This document shows positions 46,898 to 55,743 of a DNA stretch of 64,000 bases, piece after piece. Source of the stretch: Thermomonas aquatica (GTDB lineage: Bacteria; Pseudomonadota; Gammaproteobacteria; Xanthomonadales; Xanthomonadaceae); contig NZ_CP040871.1 of assembly GCF_006337105.1 (NCBI RefSeq), positions 2,870,501-2,934,500 of the forward strand. The letters are read 5' to 3'. The notes beneath the pieces are model-generated. The model saw only the letters and a program-made list of their open reading frames with translations, was not told the DNA's origin and did not search any database. The translations under genes were made by a program, and so were the position numbers. Position 1 is the stretch's first letter, and every line of letters starts with the position of its first letter.

Positions 46898-48253
46898 ATG
46901 ACCGATACCGCCGCACAGCCCAGCCTGCCCACGCCCGAACTGCGCGTCATCGCGCGCGACGTGCACGACATCTCGCGCAAGCAGATGAGCCCGAACGCCC
47001 TGCGCGTGCTGTACCGCCTGCGCGCGGCCGGTTTCGGCGGCTACCTGGTCGGCGGCGCGGTGCGCGACCTGCTGGCCGGGATCGAGCCCAAGGATTTCGA
47101 CGTCGCCACCGACGCCACCCCGGAGCAGGTCAAGGCGCTGTTCCGCAACTGCCGGCTGATCGGCCGCCGCTTCCGCCTGGCGCACGTGGTCTACGGGCGC
47201 GAGATCATCGAAGTGGCCACCTTCCGCGCCAACAGCGCCGACGACAACGACGACCGCCAGACCGACGACGGCGGCCGCCTGCTGCGCGACAACGTCTACG
47301 GCACCATCGAGGAAGACGCGGTCCGCCGCGACTTCACCGCCAATGCCCTGTATTACGCGATCGAGGATTTCTCGGTGCGCGACTACACCGGCGGCTATGC
47401 CGACGTGCAGGCGCGGCTGCTGCGCCTGATCGGCGAGCCGGAGGCCCGTTATCGCGAAGACCCGGTGCGCATGCTGCGGGCGGCGCGCCTGGCGGCCAAG
47501 CTCGGTTTCACCATCGAAGCCGCGACCGCCGAACCGATCCCGTACCTCGCCCCGCTGCTGGCCGAAGCCGCACCGGCGCGGTTGTTCGAGGAAACCCTGA
47601 AGCTGTTCCTGTCCGGCCACGCGGTCGCCAGCTTCGAATTGCTCGAGAAGCACGGCCTGCTGCCGGCGCTGCTGCCGGAAACCGCGCAGGCGCTGGCGTC
47701 CAACAAGTCCGGCGCGCTGCGGCGGATGCTGGTGCAGGGGCTGCGCAATACCGATGCGCGGGTCGCCGCGGACGAATCCGTTTCCCCCGCATTCCTGTAC
47801 GCGGTGCTGCTGTGGCCGGCCTACTGCCGTGCGCTGGCGCAGTTGCAGGCGCAGGGCGTGCACGCCGCCGAGGCGCAACGCCGCGCCGCCGATCGCGTCA
47901 CCCTGCACCAGGTCGGGCGCACTGCGCTGCCGCGCCGGTTCTCGCTGCCGATGCAGGAAATCTGGCTGCTGCAACCGCGTTTCTCGCTGCGCCAGCGCAA
48001 GCGGGTGTTCCGCCTGCTGTCGCATCCGCGCTTCCGCGCCGCGTTCGACTTCCTCGAACTGCGCCTGTCGGCGTCCGACTCGCATGCCGAGGACGTGGCG
48101 TTCTGGCGCGAGGCGCAATCGCATCCGGCCGAAGCGGTGGCCGGCGCCGAACATGAGGCCGTGGTCGAAGGCGACGACGAAGCGCAGGACGCGCCGCGCA
48201 AGAAGCGCCGCCGTCGCCGCCGCAACGGATCGGCCTCGCAAGCGCCGGCATGA
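46898..48253 (+). CDS. pcnB: Poly(A) polymerase I
   Basis: PcnB adds A-tails that mark RNAs for decay. The 451-residue class II nucleotidyltransferase shows the catalytic GGAVRDLLAG (52-61) and DFDVATDATP with D67 and D69, RRDFTANALYY, and REDPVRMLRAARLAAKLGF. The tail is strongly basic (RKKRRRRRR), as usual for RNA contact. A TAGTAT hexamer about 75 nt upstream may be its -10. folK overlaps its end by 4 nt, the pcnB-folK order also found in E. coli. Confidence 0.96.
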   Translation: MTDTAAQPSLPTPELRVIARDVHDISRKQMSPNALRVLYRLRAAGFGGYLVGGAVRDLLAGIEPKDFDVATDATPEQVKALFRNCRLIGRRFRLAHVVYGREIIEVATFRANSADDNDDRQTDDGGRLLRDNVYGTIEEDAVRRDFTANALYYAIEDFSVRDYTGGYADVQARLLRLIGEPEARYREDPVRMLRAARLAAKLGFTIEAATAEPIPYLAPLLAEAAPARLFEETLKLFLSGHAVASFELLEKHGLLPALLPETAQALASNKSGALRRMLVQGLRNTDARVAADESVSPAFLYAVLLWPAYCRALAQLQAQGVHAAEAQRRAADRVTLHQVGRTALPRRFSLPMQEIWLLQPRFSLRQRKRVFRLLSHPRFRAAFDFLELRLSASDSHAEDVAFWREAQSHPAEAVAGAEHEAVVEGDDEAQDAPRKKRRRRRRNGSASQAPA

Positions 48254-48735
48254 CCCTCGCCGCGGTCGGGCTGGGCGCCAACCTGGGCGAAGCGGTGGCG
48301 ACCTTGCGGGATGCCATCGACGAACTTGCGCGCTTGCCGGATACCGAGCTGCTGCGCGCCTCGCGGCTGTATCGCACGCCGGCGTGGGGCCGCACCGAGC
48401 AGCCGGATTTCATCAATGCGGTGGCCCTGGTCGAGACCGGCATGCCGGCGCGCGAGCTGCTCGACGCCTTGCTCGCCATCGAACGCAGCTTCGGCCGCGT
48501 CCGCCTCGATGGCGAACGCTGGGGCCCGCGCACGCTGGACCTCGACCTGCTGCTGTTCGGCGACGCCGTGATCGACGAACCCGGCCTGCGGGTGCCGCAT
48601 CCGCACTTGCACGAGCGCGCCTTCGCCCTGTTGCCGCTGGCCGAAATCGCACCGCAACTGGCGATTCCCGGCATCGGTAGCGTCGCCAGCATCGCCGCCG
48701 GCATGGCGGCCGACGGCATCGAAGCGTTACCTTAG
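48250..48735 (+). CDS. folK: HPPK, 6-hydroxymethyl-dihydropterin pyrophosphokinase
   Basis: FolK transfers pyrophosphate from ATP to 6-hydroxymethyl-7,8-dihydropterin in folate synthesis. The 161-residue protein has GLGANLGEA, the pterin-contact SRLYRTPAWG, and the signature GERWGPRTLDLDLLLFGD with the two metal-binding Asp residues. ATGA overlap with pcnB; panB starts 24 bp after its stop. Confidence 0.96.
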   Translation: MTLAAVGLGANLGEAVATLRDAIDELARLPDTELLRASRLYRTPAWGRTEQPDFINAVALVETGMPARELLDALLAIERSFGRVRLDGERWGPRTLDLDLLLFGDAVIDEPGLRVPHPHLHERAFALLPLAEIAPQLAIPGIGSVASIAAGMAADGIEALP

Positions 48736-48759
48736 CCGCCCCGCAGGCAGGAACCAGGC

Positions 48760-49569
48760 ATGAGCGAGCCGCAAAAACCCTGGACGGTGCCGATGCTCGC
48801 GCAGGCGCGCGCCGAAGGCCGCAAGCTGGTGATGCTGACCGGCTACGACGCCAGCTTCGCCCGCGTGCTGGACGACAACGGCTGCGACCTGATCCTAGTC
48901 GGCGATTCGCTGGGCATGGTGGTGCAGGGCCACGATTCGACCTTGCCCGTGCGCGTCGACGACATCGTCTACCACACCGCTGCGGTCGCCCGCGGCGCGA
49001 AGCGCGCGCTGAAGATCGCCGACTTTCCCTTCGGCTCCGACGGCTCGTCGCTTGAAGCGCACGCCGCCGCGGTGCGCTTCGTCCAGGCCGGCGCGAGCAT
49101 GGTCAAGCTGGAAGGCGCCGGCCACAAGCTGGACACGATCCGCTACCTGGTCGAGCGCGAAATCCCCGTTTGCGGCCATCTGGGCCTGACCCCGCAATCG
49201 GTGCACCGCTTCGGCGGCTTCAAGGTGCAGGGCCGCGAGGATGCCGCCGCCGCCAGGCTGCGCGAGGATGCGCTCGCCGTGGCCGAAGCCGGCGCCGCCT
49301 TGCTGGTGCTGGAAGGCGTGCCGGCCGCACTGGCCGCGCAGATCACCGCCGCCAGCCCGATCCCGACCATCGGCATCGGCGCCGGCGCCGGTTGCGACGG
49401 CCAGGTGCTGGTGCTGCACGACCTGCTCGGCCTCGACACCGGCCATCGCAAGCCGAAGTTCGTCAAGGATTTCCTGGCCGAAGGCGGTTCCGTCGCCGGC
49501 GCGATCCGCGCCTATGCCGATGCCGTGCGTTCAGGCCGCTTCCCCGACGCCGACCACGCCTACGCCTGA
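48760..49569 (+). CDS. panB: Ketopantoate hydroxymethyltransferase
   Basis: PanB transfers a hydroxymethyl group to alpha-ketoisovalerate, the first committed step to pantothenate. The 269-residue TIM-barrel protein has [14 protein letters not shown], the metal site [44 protein letters not shown] and [27 protein letters not shown] lies 4-10 nt before ATG. First of three consecutive pan genes. Confidence 0.97.
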   Translation: MSEPQKPWTVPMLAQARAEGRKLVMLTGYDASFARVLDDNGCDLILVGDSLGMVVQGHDSTLPVRVDDIVYHTAAVARGAKRALKIADFPFGSDGSSLEAHAAAVRFVQAGASMVKLEGAGHKLDTIRYLVEREIPVCGHLGLTPQSVHRFGGFKVQGREDAAAARLREDALAVAEAGAALLVLEGVPAALAAQITAASPIPTIGIGAGAGCDGQVLVLHDLLGLDTGHRKPKFVKDFLAEGGSVAGAIRAYADAVRSGRFPDADHAYA

Positions 49570-49576
49570 CGCCGAC

Positions 49577-50419
49577 ATGATCGAGACCATTACCGGGCTG
49601 GACGTCCTGCGCGAACGCGTGCGCGGCTGGAAGCGCGCGGGCCTGCGCGTCGGCTTCGTGCCGACCATGGGCAACCTGCATGCCGGCCACTATTCGCTGG
49701 TGAAGCTCGCCCGCGAACAGGCCGACCGCGTGGTCTCCAGCGTGTTCGTCAACCCGACCCAGTTCGGTCCGAACGAGGACTTCACCCGCTATCCGCGCAC
49801 GCCCGATGCCGATACCGCGGGCCTCGCCGCCGCCGGTTGCGATGCGCTGTGGCTGCCGGATGTCGAATCGATGTATCCGTTCGGGGTCGAGCTTGCCGCG
49901 AAGGTGCACGTGCCCGGCGTCAGCGCGGTGCTGGAAGGCGCGTTCCGGGCGGGCCATTTCGATGGTGTGTGCACGGTGGTCAGCCGCCTGTTCAACCAGG
50001 TGCTGCCCGACGTGGCGGTATTCGGCAACAAGGATTACCAGCAGCTGGCGGTGATCCGGCAGATGGTCGCCGACCTGCAATTCCCGATCGAGATCGTCGG
50101 TGGCGAGATCGTCCGCGAGGCCAACGGGCTGGCGATGAGTTCGCGCAACCAGTACCTGTCCGACGAGGAGCGCGCGACCGCGGCGGTCATCCATCGCACC
50201 CTTCGGGCGATGCGCGATGCGATCCGCGCCGGCACGCCGCGTGCGCGGGTCGAGGCCGATGCCGACGCGGCATTGCGCGATGCAGGCTTCGTCCCGGATT
50301 ACGCTGTCGTGCGTGGTCGTGATTTCAGCGAGCCGGCCGATGGCGAGGGCGGGGCGTGGGTCGCCCTGATCGCGGCCCGGTTGGGCCGCACGCGGCTGAT
50401 CGACAATATCGAGTTCTGA
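49577..50419 (+). CDS. panC: Pantothenate synthetase
   Basis: PanC joins pantoate and beta-alanine using ATP. The 280-residue protein has the HIGH-like loop [47 protein letters not shown] and the KMSKS-like MSSRNQYLS. It begins 7 bp after panB. Its last two sense codons and stop (Glu-Phe-stop) are the first part of a 15-nt repeat that continues into the intergenic region. Confidence 0.97.
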   Translation: MIETITGLDVLRERVRGWKRAGLRVGFVPTMGNLHAGHYSLVKLAREQADRVVSSVFVNPTQFGPNEDFTRYPRTPDADTAGLAAAGCDALWLPDVESMYPFGVELAAKVHVPGVSAVLEGAFRAGHFDGVCTVVSRLFNQVLPDVAVFGNKDYQQLAVIRQMVADLQFPIEIVGGEIVREANGLAMSSRNQYLSDEERATAAVIHRTLRAMRDAIRAGTPRARVEADADAALRDAGFVPDYAVVRGRDFSEPADGEGGAWVALIAARLGRTRLIDNIEF

Positions 50420-50470
50420 AGCCGCGAGTTCTGAAGCCGCGAGTTCCAAAGCCCGGAGTTTGACGCCGGC
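50411..50470. repeat. 15-nt tandem repeat at the 3' end of panC
   Basis: Units GAGTTCTGAAGCCGC occur at 50411-50425 and 50426-50440 identically, then a third with four changes (50441-50455) and a fourth, more decayed (50456-50470). The first unit contains the panC stop codon. Confidence 0.85.
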
Positions 50471-50564
50471 TGAACGTTCGCCGGGCGATGTTGCAGTGCG
50501 GAAACAGACCCCTATACTGCGCCGTGCCGGGCGTTTGCCCGGGCCGTTCGCTGGAGCCGAAACA

Positions 50565-50945
50565 ATGCAACTGACCCTGCTCAAGGCCAAGATCCACCGC
50601 GCCACCGTCACCCACGCCGAGCTGCACTACGAAGGTTCGTGCGCGATCGACGGCCGCCTGCTGGACATCGCCGGGATCCGCGAATACGAGCGCATCGAGA
50701 TCTACAACGTCAACAACGGCGAGCGCTTCGCCACCTACGCGATCCGCGGCGAGGAAGGCAGTGGGGTGATCTCGGTCAACGGCGCGGCCGCGCACAAGGC
50801 GCAGCCGGGCGACCTGGTGATCATCTGCGCCTACGGCCATTGCGATGAAGCGGAAGCGGCGAAGTTCAAGCCGACCTGCGTGTACGTGGATCGCGACAAC
50901 CGCCTGACCCACACCAACCATTCGATGCCGAAGCAGGCCGCATGA
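50565..50945 (+). CDS. panD: Aspartate 1-decarboxylase (pyruvoyl enzyme)
   Basis: PanD makes beta-alanine from aspartate for pantothenate. The 126-residue proenzyme cleaves itself between Gly24 and Ser25 (HYEGSCAID) to form the pyruvoyl group. It has [18 protein letters not shown] and [18 protein letters not shown] lies 8 nt before ATG 50565; the frame extends upstream to 50460 through the repeat but without family similarity. Its stop overlaps the pgi start (ATGA). Confidence 0.96.
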   Translation: MQLTLLKAKIHRATVTHAELHYEGSCAIDGRLLDIAGIREYERIEIYNVNNGERFATYAIRGEEGSGVISVNGAAAHKAQPGDLVIICAYGHCDEAEAAKFKPTCVYVDRDNRLTHTNHSMPKQAA

Positions 50946-52444
50946 GTCCGCTCGCCGGCCTCGATGCGCATGCGCAACGCCTGGCCGGCAGCTCGATCGC
51001 CGGCCTGGTCGAAACCGACCCGGCGCGCGCGCGCGATTTCGCGTTGCGGGTCGGCCCGCTGTACGCCAACTTCTCGCGCCAGCGCTACGACCGCGCGGTG
51101 CTGGACGCGTTGTTCGGCATTGCCGGACGCGCCGGGCTTGCCGGCGCGATGCGCCGCCAGCTCGACGGCGAGGCCATCAACTCGACCGAGGGCCGCGCGG
51201 TGCTGCACACGGCCTTGCGCGGGGAGGCCTCGGGCGCGCCGGTCGCACGCGATGCGCGCGCGCAGGCGGTCGCCGCGCAGGCGCGGATGCGCGCGCTGGT
51301 CGCCGGGCTGGAAGCCGGCGACGTCACCGACATCGTCAGCATCGGCATCGGCGGCTCCGACCTCGGCCCGCGGCTGGTGGCCGATGCGCTGTCGCTGCCC
51401 GGCGCCCGCTTCCGCGTGCACTTCGTTTCCAACGTGGACGGCAACGCCGCGCAGCGCGTGCTGGCCGCGCTGGACCCGAAGCGCAGCGCCGCCATCGTCA
51501 TCTCCAAGACCTTCGGCACGCAGGAGACGCTGCTCAACGGCGGCATCGTCCGCGACTGGCTCGGCGACGATTCGCGCCTGTACGCGGTCAGCACCAATGC
51601 GCAACGGGTCGCCGATTTCGGCATCCCGGCCGAGCGCACCCTGCCGATGTGGGACTGGGTCGGCGGGCGCTATTCGCTGTGGTCGGCGGTGGGCTTCCCG
51701 ATCGCGCTGGCGATCGGCATGGAGCGCTTCCTGCAGTTGCTCGACGGCGCGGCGGCGATGGATGCGCATGCCGCCGATGCGCCGCTGCGCGAAAACCTCG
51801 CGGCCTGGCATGCGCTGACCGCGGTCTGGAACCGCAATGCGCTGCACGCCGCCACGCAGGCGGTACTGCCGTACGACGAACGCCTCAGGCTGCTGCCGAA
51901 CTACCTGCAGCAGCTGGTGATGGAGAGCCTGGGCAAGTCGGTGCACGTCGACGGCAGCGCGGTCGCCGCCGAGACCGTGCCGGTATGGTGGGGCGGCGCC
52001 GGCACCGACACCCAGCACAGCTTCTTCCAGGCCCTGCACCAGGGCACCCAGGCGGTGCCGGCGGATTTCATCGGCGTGCTGCAGGCCGACCATCCGTACA
52101 CGCAGAATCACCAAGCGCTACTCGCCAACCTGCTGGCGCAGACCGAGGCGCTGGCGAACGGGCAGGCCAGCGACGATCCGCACCGCCGCTATCCGGGCAA
52201 TCGCCCGAGCACGCTGTTGCTGCTCGATGCGCTGACCCCGCAGTCGCTGGGCATGCTGATCGCGCTGTACGAGCACAGCGTGTACCTGCAGTCGGTGCTG
52301 TGGGGCATCAATGCCTTCGACCAGTTCGGCGTCGAGTTGGGCAAGCAGGTGGCGAATCGTTTGCTGCCGGCACTGCAGGGCGAAGGCGAAGTGGACGATG
52401 CGGTGACACGCGAGCTGTTGCGGGAGTTCAATGCTCGCCGCTGA
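50942..52444 (+). CDS. pgi: Glucose-6-phosphate isomerase
   Basis: Pgi interconverts glucose-6-phosphate and fructose-6-phosphate. The 500-residue product has [18 protein letters not shown], the catalytic region [19 protein letters not shown], the active His in [10 protein letters not shown] and the signature [13 protein letters not shown]. It is shorter than E. coli Pgi (549) but full length for the compact bacterial type. It is coupled to panD and followed by a hairpin element before the convergent queG. Confidence 0.96.
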   Translation: MSPLAGLDAHAQRLAGSSIAGLVETDPARARDFALRVGPLYANFSRQRYDRAVLDALFGIAGRAGLAGAMRRQLDGEAINSTEGRAVLHTALRGEASGAPVARDARAQAVAAQARMRALVAGLEAGDVTDIVSIGIGGSDLGPRLVADALSLPGARFRVHFVSNVDGNAAQRVLAALDPKRSAAIVISKTFGTQETLLNGGIVRDWLGDDSRLYAVSTNAQRVADFGIPAERTLPMWDWVGGRYSLWSAVGFPIALAIGMERFLQLLDGAAAMDAHAADAPLRENLAAWHALTAVWNRNALHAATQAVLPYDERLRLLPNYLQQLVMESLGKSVHVDGSAVAAETVPVWWGGAGTDTQHSFFQALHQGTQAVPADFIGVLQADHPYTQNHQALLANLLAQTEALANGQASDDPHRRYPGNRPSTLLLLDALTPQSLGMLIALYEHSVYLQSVLWGINAFDQFGVELGKQVANRLLPALQGEGEVDDAVTRELLREFNARR

Positions 52445-52456
52445 ACGTTCTCGATT

Positions 52457-52566
52457 GGCCGGCTGGCCCCGGGCCACTTCGGGACACGCCGCAAGTACGT
52501 CCATGTAGGCTCATCGGCGACATCCATGTCGCCGATGGTCCCGAAGTGACCCGAGGCCAACCGGCC
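52457..52566. repeat. Long hairpin element between pgi and queG
   Basis: Arms at 52457-52485 and 52538-52566 pair over 29 bp with only three G-U positions on the favoured strand. The interior holds a second perfect inverted repeat: CATCGGCGACAT, CC, ATGTCGCCGATG (52512-52537). The structure fills the 143-bp convergent gap and has no T-run. It resembles a dispersed intergenic palindromic repeat and may terminate or stabilise both transcripts. Confidence 0.85.
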
Positions 52567-52587
52567 TGCGTGGTTTTCTCGCTGTCG

Positions 52588-53649
52588 TCAGATGCGGGCG
52601 TGTTGCGCCAACGCCCATTCGACATGCTCGCGCACGACGGATGATGGATGCTCGCGGCGCGACTGCAGCGCATCGATGACCGCATCCGTCTTCGGCGCAT
52701 TGCCCAGCGCCACCGCGATGTTGCGCAACCAGCGCTCGTGCCCGCTGCGGCGGATCGCGCTGCCCTCGGTGCGGCGCAGGAATTCGTCCTCGTCCCAGGC
52801 GAACAATTCCGCCAGCGTGGCCTGGTCCAGGTTGTTGCGTGCGCGGAAATCCGGCTCGTCGGTGCGCTGCGCGAACTTGTTCCACGGGCATACGAGTTGG
52901 CAATCGTCGCAGCCGAAGATGCGGTTGCCGATCAGCGGGCGCAGGTCCTCGTCGATGCTGCCTTCGTGCTCGATGGTCAGGTAGCTGATGCAGCGCCGCG
53001 CATCCAGCCGGTAGGGCGCGACGATCGCCTGGGTCGGGCAGACCTCGATGCAGCGCGTGCAGGTGCCGCAATGCGCGCTGGCCGGCGGGTCGATGGGCAA
53101 GGGCAGGTCGACGAACAGTTCGCCGAGGAAGAACCAGCTGCCGCCGTCCTTGTCGATCAGGCAGGTGTGCTTGCCGATCCAGCCCAGCCCGGCGTTGCGC
53201 GCCAATGCGCGCTCCAGCACCGGCGCCGAATCCACGAACACGCGATGCCCGAACGGCCCGATCTCGCGTGCCACGTCGTCCGCCAGTTTCTGCAGGCGGT
53301 TGCGCATCAGCTTGTGGTAGTCGCGGCCCAGCGCGTAGCGCGCCACGTAGGCGCGTTCGCCGTCGCGCAGGTTGTCCCAGGCGGCATCGGCATCCTGCCC
53401 GTAATCGAGGCCGACCGAGACCACCCGCAGCGTCTCCGGCACCAGTTCGGCCGGGCGCGCACGCTTGTCGCCGTGGCGCGCCATCCACGCCATCGAGCCG
53501 TGCAGGCCCTGCTGCAGCCAGCTGCGCAGGAAGGCTTCGTCCTCGGGCAACTCCACTCCGGAAATGCCGAAGCGCTGGAAGCCGGCCGCCTGCGCCAGCG
53601 CGCGGATGCGGGCGGCGAGTGCGGCGTAATCGGGCGCGATGGCGGACAT
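52588..53649 (-). CDS. queG: Epoxyqueuosine reductase
   Basis: QueG reduces epoxyqueuosine in tRNA to queuosine using cobalamin and two [4Fe-4S] clusters. The 353-residue product has GLHGSMAWMARH, the substrate region DSAPVLERALARNAGLGWIGKHT, and ferredoxin-like motifs CGTCTRCIEVCPTQAI and CDDCQLVCPWNKF. The C-terminal HEAT-like segment (EGSAIRRSGHERWLRNIAVALGN) is present. A TATACT hexamer ends 6 nt before ATG 53649. It is divergent from nnr by 33 bp. Confidence 0.96.
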   Translation of the reverse strand: MSAIAPDYAALAARIRALAQAAGFQRFGISGVELPEDEAFLRSWLQQGLHGSMAWMARHGDKRARPAELVPETLRVVSVGLDYGQDADAAWDNLRDGERAYVARYALGRDYHKLMRNRLQKLADDVAREIGPFGHRVFVDSAPVLERALARNAGLGWIGKHTCLIDKDGGSWFFLGELFVDLPLPIDPPASAHCGTCTRCIEVCPTQAIVAPYRLDARRCISYLTIEHEGSIDEDLRPLIGNRIFGCDDCQLVCPWNKFAQRTDEPDFRARNNLDQATLAELFAWDEDEFLRRTEGSAIRRSGHERWLRNIAVALGNAPKTDAVIDALQSRREHPSSVVREHVEWALAQHARI

Positions 53650-53682
53650 GCGCAAAGTATAGGTGCGGCATAGAATCCGGCG

Positions 53683-55164
53683 ATGCACAGCCCGCTGCCG
53701 TTGTTCGATACAGACGCCTTGCGCACGCTCGAAACGCGTGGCACGGCCTACCTCGATGGCGACGCATTCGCATTGATGGCACGCGCGGGACAGGCCGGTT
53801 GGCGCAGCGTGTTGAAGCATTGGCCGCAGGCGCAGCGGATCGCGGTTGCATGCGGACCCGGCAACAACGGCGGCGATGGCTACGTGCTGGCGCGGCATGC
53901 GCAGGACAGCGGGCGCAGCGTGCAGGTGCTGCGCTTGCAGCCGCCGGCCACGCCGTTGGCGCAGCGCGCCTGCGACGAATACCTCGCGGCTGGTGGACAG
54001 GTCGCGGAATTGGCCGACGCGCTGCGCCATGCCGACCTGATCATCGATGCGCTGTTCGGCATCGGCCTGTCGCGCGCGCCGGATGCAGGGACCGCCATGC
54101 TGATCGAGGCGATCAACGCACATCCCGCGCCGCTGCTGGCCCTGGACGTGCCGAGCGGCATCGACGCCGTCCGCGGCTCCGCAACGGGCGCGGCTATCGT
54201 CGCGGATCGCACCCTGCAGTTCATCGCCCGCCATCGCGGCCTGCGTACCGGTATCGCGATCGACCATGCCGGCGAACTGGAACTGGCGACGCTCGAGTTG
54301 CCGGCCACGCTGTTCGACGGCATCGAAGCGGCGGCGCTGGCCTATCGCCACGATGCCTTGCACGGGTTCTTCCCGTTGCGCCCGCGCGATTCGCACAAGG
54401 GGCGCAATGGCCATGTGCTGTGCGTCGGCGGCGATGCCGGCAGCGGCGGCGCGGTGCTGCTGGCGGCCGATGCCGCGCTGCATTGCGGTGCCGGTCTTGT
54501 CAGCGTGGCAACGCGTATGGGGCATGTGCCGGCCTTGCTGGCACGGCGGCCGGAAGCGATGGCGCATGCCGTCGACCATGCCGAACAACTTGCACCGTTG
54601 CTGGAGCGTGTGGATGCGATCGCCATCGGCCCGGGCCTGGGGCAGGGCGAGTGGGGGCGGATGTTGTTCGATGCCGTGCTCGCCTGCGACAAGCCACGCG
54701 TGTTCGATGCCGATGCGCTGAACCTGCTCGCCCGGTCGTCGAGGCGGTTGAACGAATGCGACGTGCTCACGCCGCATCCGGGCGAAGCGGGGCGACTGCT
54801 CGGCATCGCCACCGCGGAGGTGCAACGCGACCGTTTTGCGGCGTCGCAAGCGCTGGTCGAACGCTACGGTGCGCAGGTCGTGCTGAAGGGCGCGGGCAGC
54901 ATCGTGGCATCGCCGGGCGCGCCGCCGGCAGTGATCTGCGCCGGCAACCCGGGCATGGCGGTGGGCGGGATGGGCGACCTACTCACCGGGTGCATCGCCG
55001 CAGTGCTGGCCCAGGGCTTCGCGCCGCGCGATGCCGCGATCGCCGGTGCGCTGCTGCATGCAAGCGCGGGCGATGCCGCGGCGCGCGTGGACGGCGAGCG
55101 CGGCCTGCTGCCCAGCGACCTGTTGCCGTGGTTGCGACGGCTGGCCAATCCGATGCGACGATAG
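53683..55164 (+). CDS. nnr: Bifunctional NAD(P)HX epimerase/dehydratase
   Basis: Nnr repairs hydrated NAD(P)H. The N-terminal YjeF epimerase domain spans about 1-215 (ACGPGNNGGDGYVLARHA, LDVPSGIDA) and the C-terminal ribokinase-like dehydratase domain about 220-490 (KGRNGHVLCVGGDAGSGGA, LTPHPGEAGRLLG, AGNPGMAVGGMGDLLTG). The 493-residue length is standard. TAGAAT at 53671-53676 lies 6 nt before ATG, so the transcript may be leaderless. tsaE follows 4 bp after its stop, as the yjeF-yjeE order in E. coli. Confidence 0.95.
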   Translation: MHSPLPLFDTDALRTLETRGTAYLDGDAFALMARAGQAGWRSVLKHWPQAQRIAVACGPGNNGGDGYVLARHAQDSGRSVQVLRLQPPATPLAQRACDEYLAAGGQVAELADALRHADLIIDALFGIGLSRAPDAGTAMLIEAINAHPAPLLALDVPSGIDAVRGSATGAAIVADRTLQFIARHRGLRTGIAIDHAGELELATLELPATLFDGIEAAALAYRHDALHGFFPLRPRDSHKGRNGHVLCVGGDAGSGGAVLLAADAALHCGAGLVSVATRMGHVPALLARRPEAMAHAVDHAEQLAPLLERVDAIAIGPGLGQGEWGRMLFDAVLACDKPRVFDADALNLLARSSRRLNECDVLTPHPGEAGRLLGIATAEVQRDRFAASQALVERYGAQVVLKGAGSIVASPGAPPAVICAGNPGMAVGGMGDLLTGCIAAVLAQGFAPRDAAIAGALLHASAGDAAARVDGERGLLPSDLLPWLRRLANPMRR

Positions 55165-55168
55165 CGGG

Positions 55169-55636
55169 ATGGAAACACTGACTTCGACCAACCTCCTGCT
55201 GGAGGATGCGGACGCCACCGCCGAGTTGGGCGCCCGGCTCGCGCGGCACCTGCCGCAACGCGCGGTCGTCCACCTGCACGGCGACCTCGGTGCCGGCAAG
55301 TCCACCTTGGCGCGCGCATTGCTGCGGGCGCTGGGCGTGACCGGCACCATCCGCAGCCCGACCTACACCCTGGTCGAGCAATACCCGCTGCCGGCCGGCG
55401 GCGTGGCCCTGCACCTGGACCTGTACCGGATCGGCGACCCCGGCGAACTGGAGTTCCTCGGCCTCGATGGCGAGATCCGGTTGTGGCTGGTCGAATGGCC
55501 GGAGCGCGGGCAGGGCGCGCTGCCGCAGGCCGACCTGGACATCGAGCTCGCCGTGGAAGGCGCTGGGCGGCGTTGCCGGCTGCGTCCGAACACCGGGACC
55601 GGACAGGCTTGGCTGAACGAAATGGCGTCGGGCTGA
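55169..55636 (+). CDS. tsaE: tRNA threonylcarbamoyladenosine biosynthesis ATPase TsaE
   Basis: TsaE is the ATPase of the TsaBDE complex that makes t6A37 in ANN-decoding tRNAs. The 155-residue product has Walker A GDLGAGKSTLARALL, IRSPTYTLVEQY, and LDLYRIGDPGELEFLG. ATG 55169 gives the family N-terminus with a weak GCGGG ahead. Part of nnr-tsaE-amiC-mutL. Confidence 0.94.
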   Translation: METLTSTNLLLEDADATAELGARLARHLPQRAVVHLHGDLGAGKSTLARALLRALGVTGTIRSPTYTLVEQYPLPAGGVALHLDLYRIGDPGELEFLGLDGEIRLWLVEWPERGQGALPQADLDIELAVEGAGRRCRLRPNTGTGQAWLNEMASG

Positions 55637-55658
55637 GGTTTCCGGGCAGGATCGCATT

Positions 55659-55682
55659 CCTGCCGCAGGAAGTTGCGGCAGG
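55659..55682 (+). terminator. Hairpin between tsaE and amiC
   Basis: CCTGCCGCA and TGCGGCAGG form a perfect 9-bp stem with a 6-nt loop. An AT-richer tail (TTACGGATTATTAA) follows without a clean T-run, so it is a possible weak terminator. Confidence 0.45.
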
Positions 55683-55707
55683 TTACGGATTATTAAGGGA
55701 AAAGTAC

Positions 55708-55736
55708 TTGCCAATCGGGTTCACAAGTGCTTAACT
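55708..55736 (+). promoter_or_regulatory. Possible amiC promoter
   Basis: TTGCCA (55708-55713) and TTAACT (55731-55736) are 17 bp apart. The predicted start, near 55743, is one base before the amiC ATG. Confidence 0.35.
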
Positions 55737-55743
55737 CCCGGCC

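Noticed and set aside
50411..50470. Short repeats as a CRISPR or regulator-binding array
   Set aside because: Units are directly abutting, decay in one direction and include the panC stop codon; slippage is the simpler explanation.
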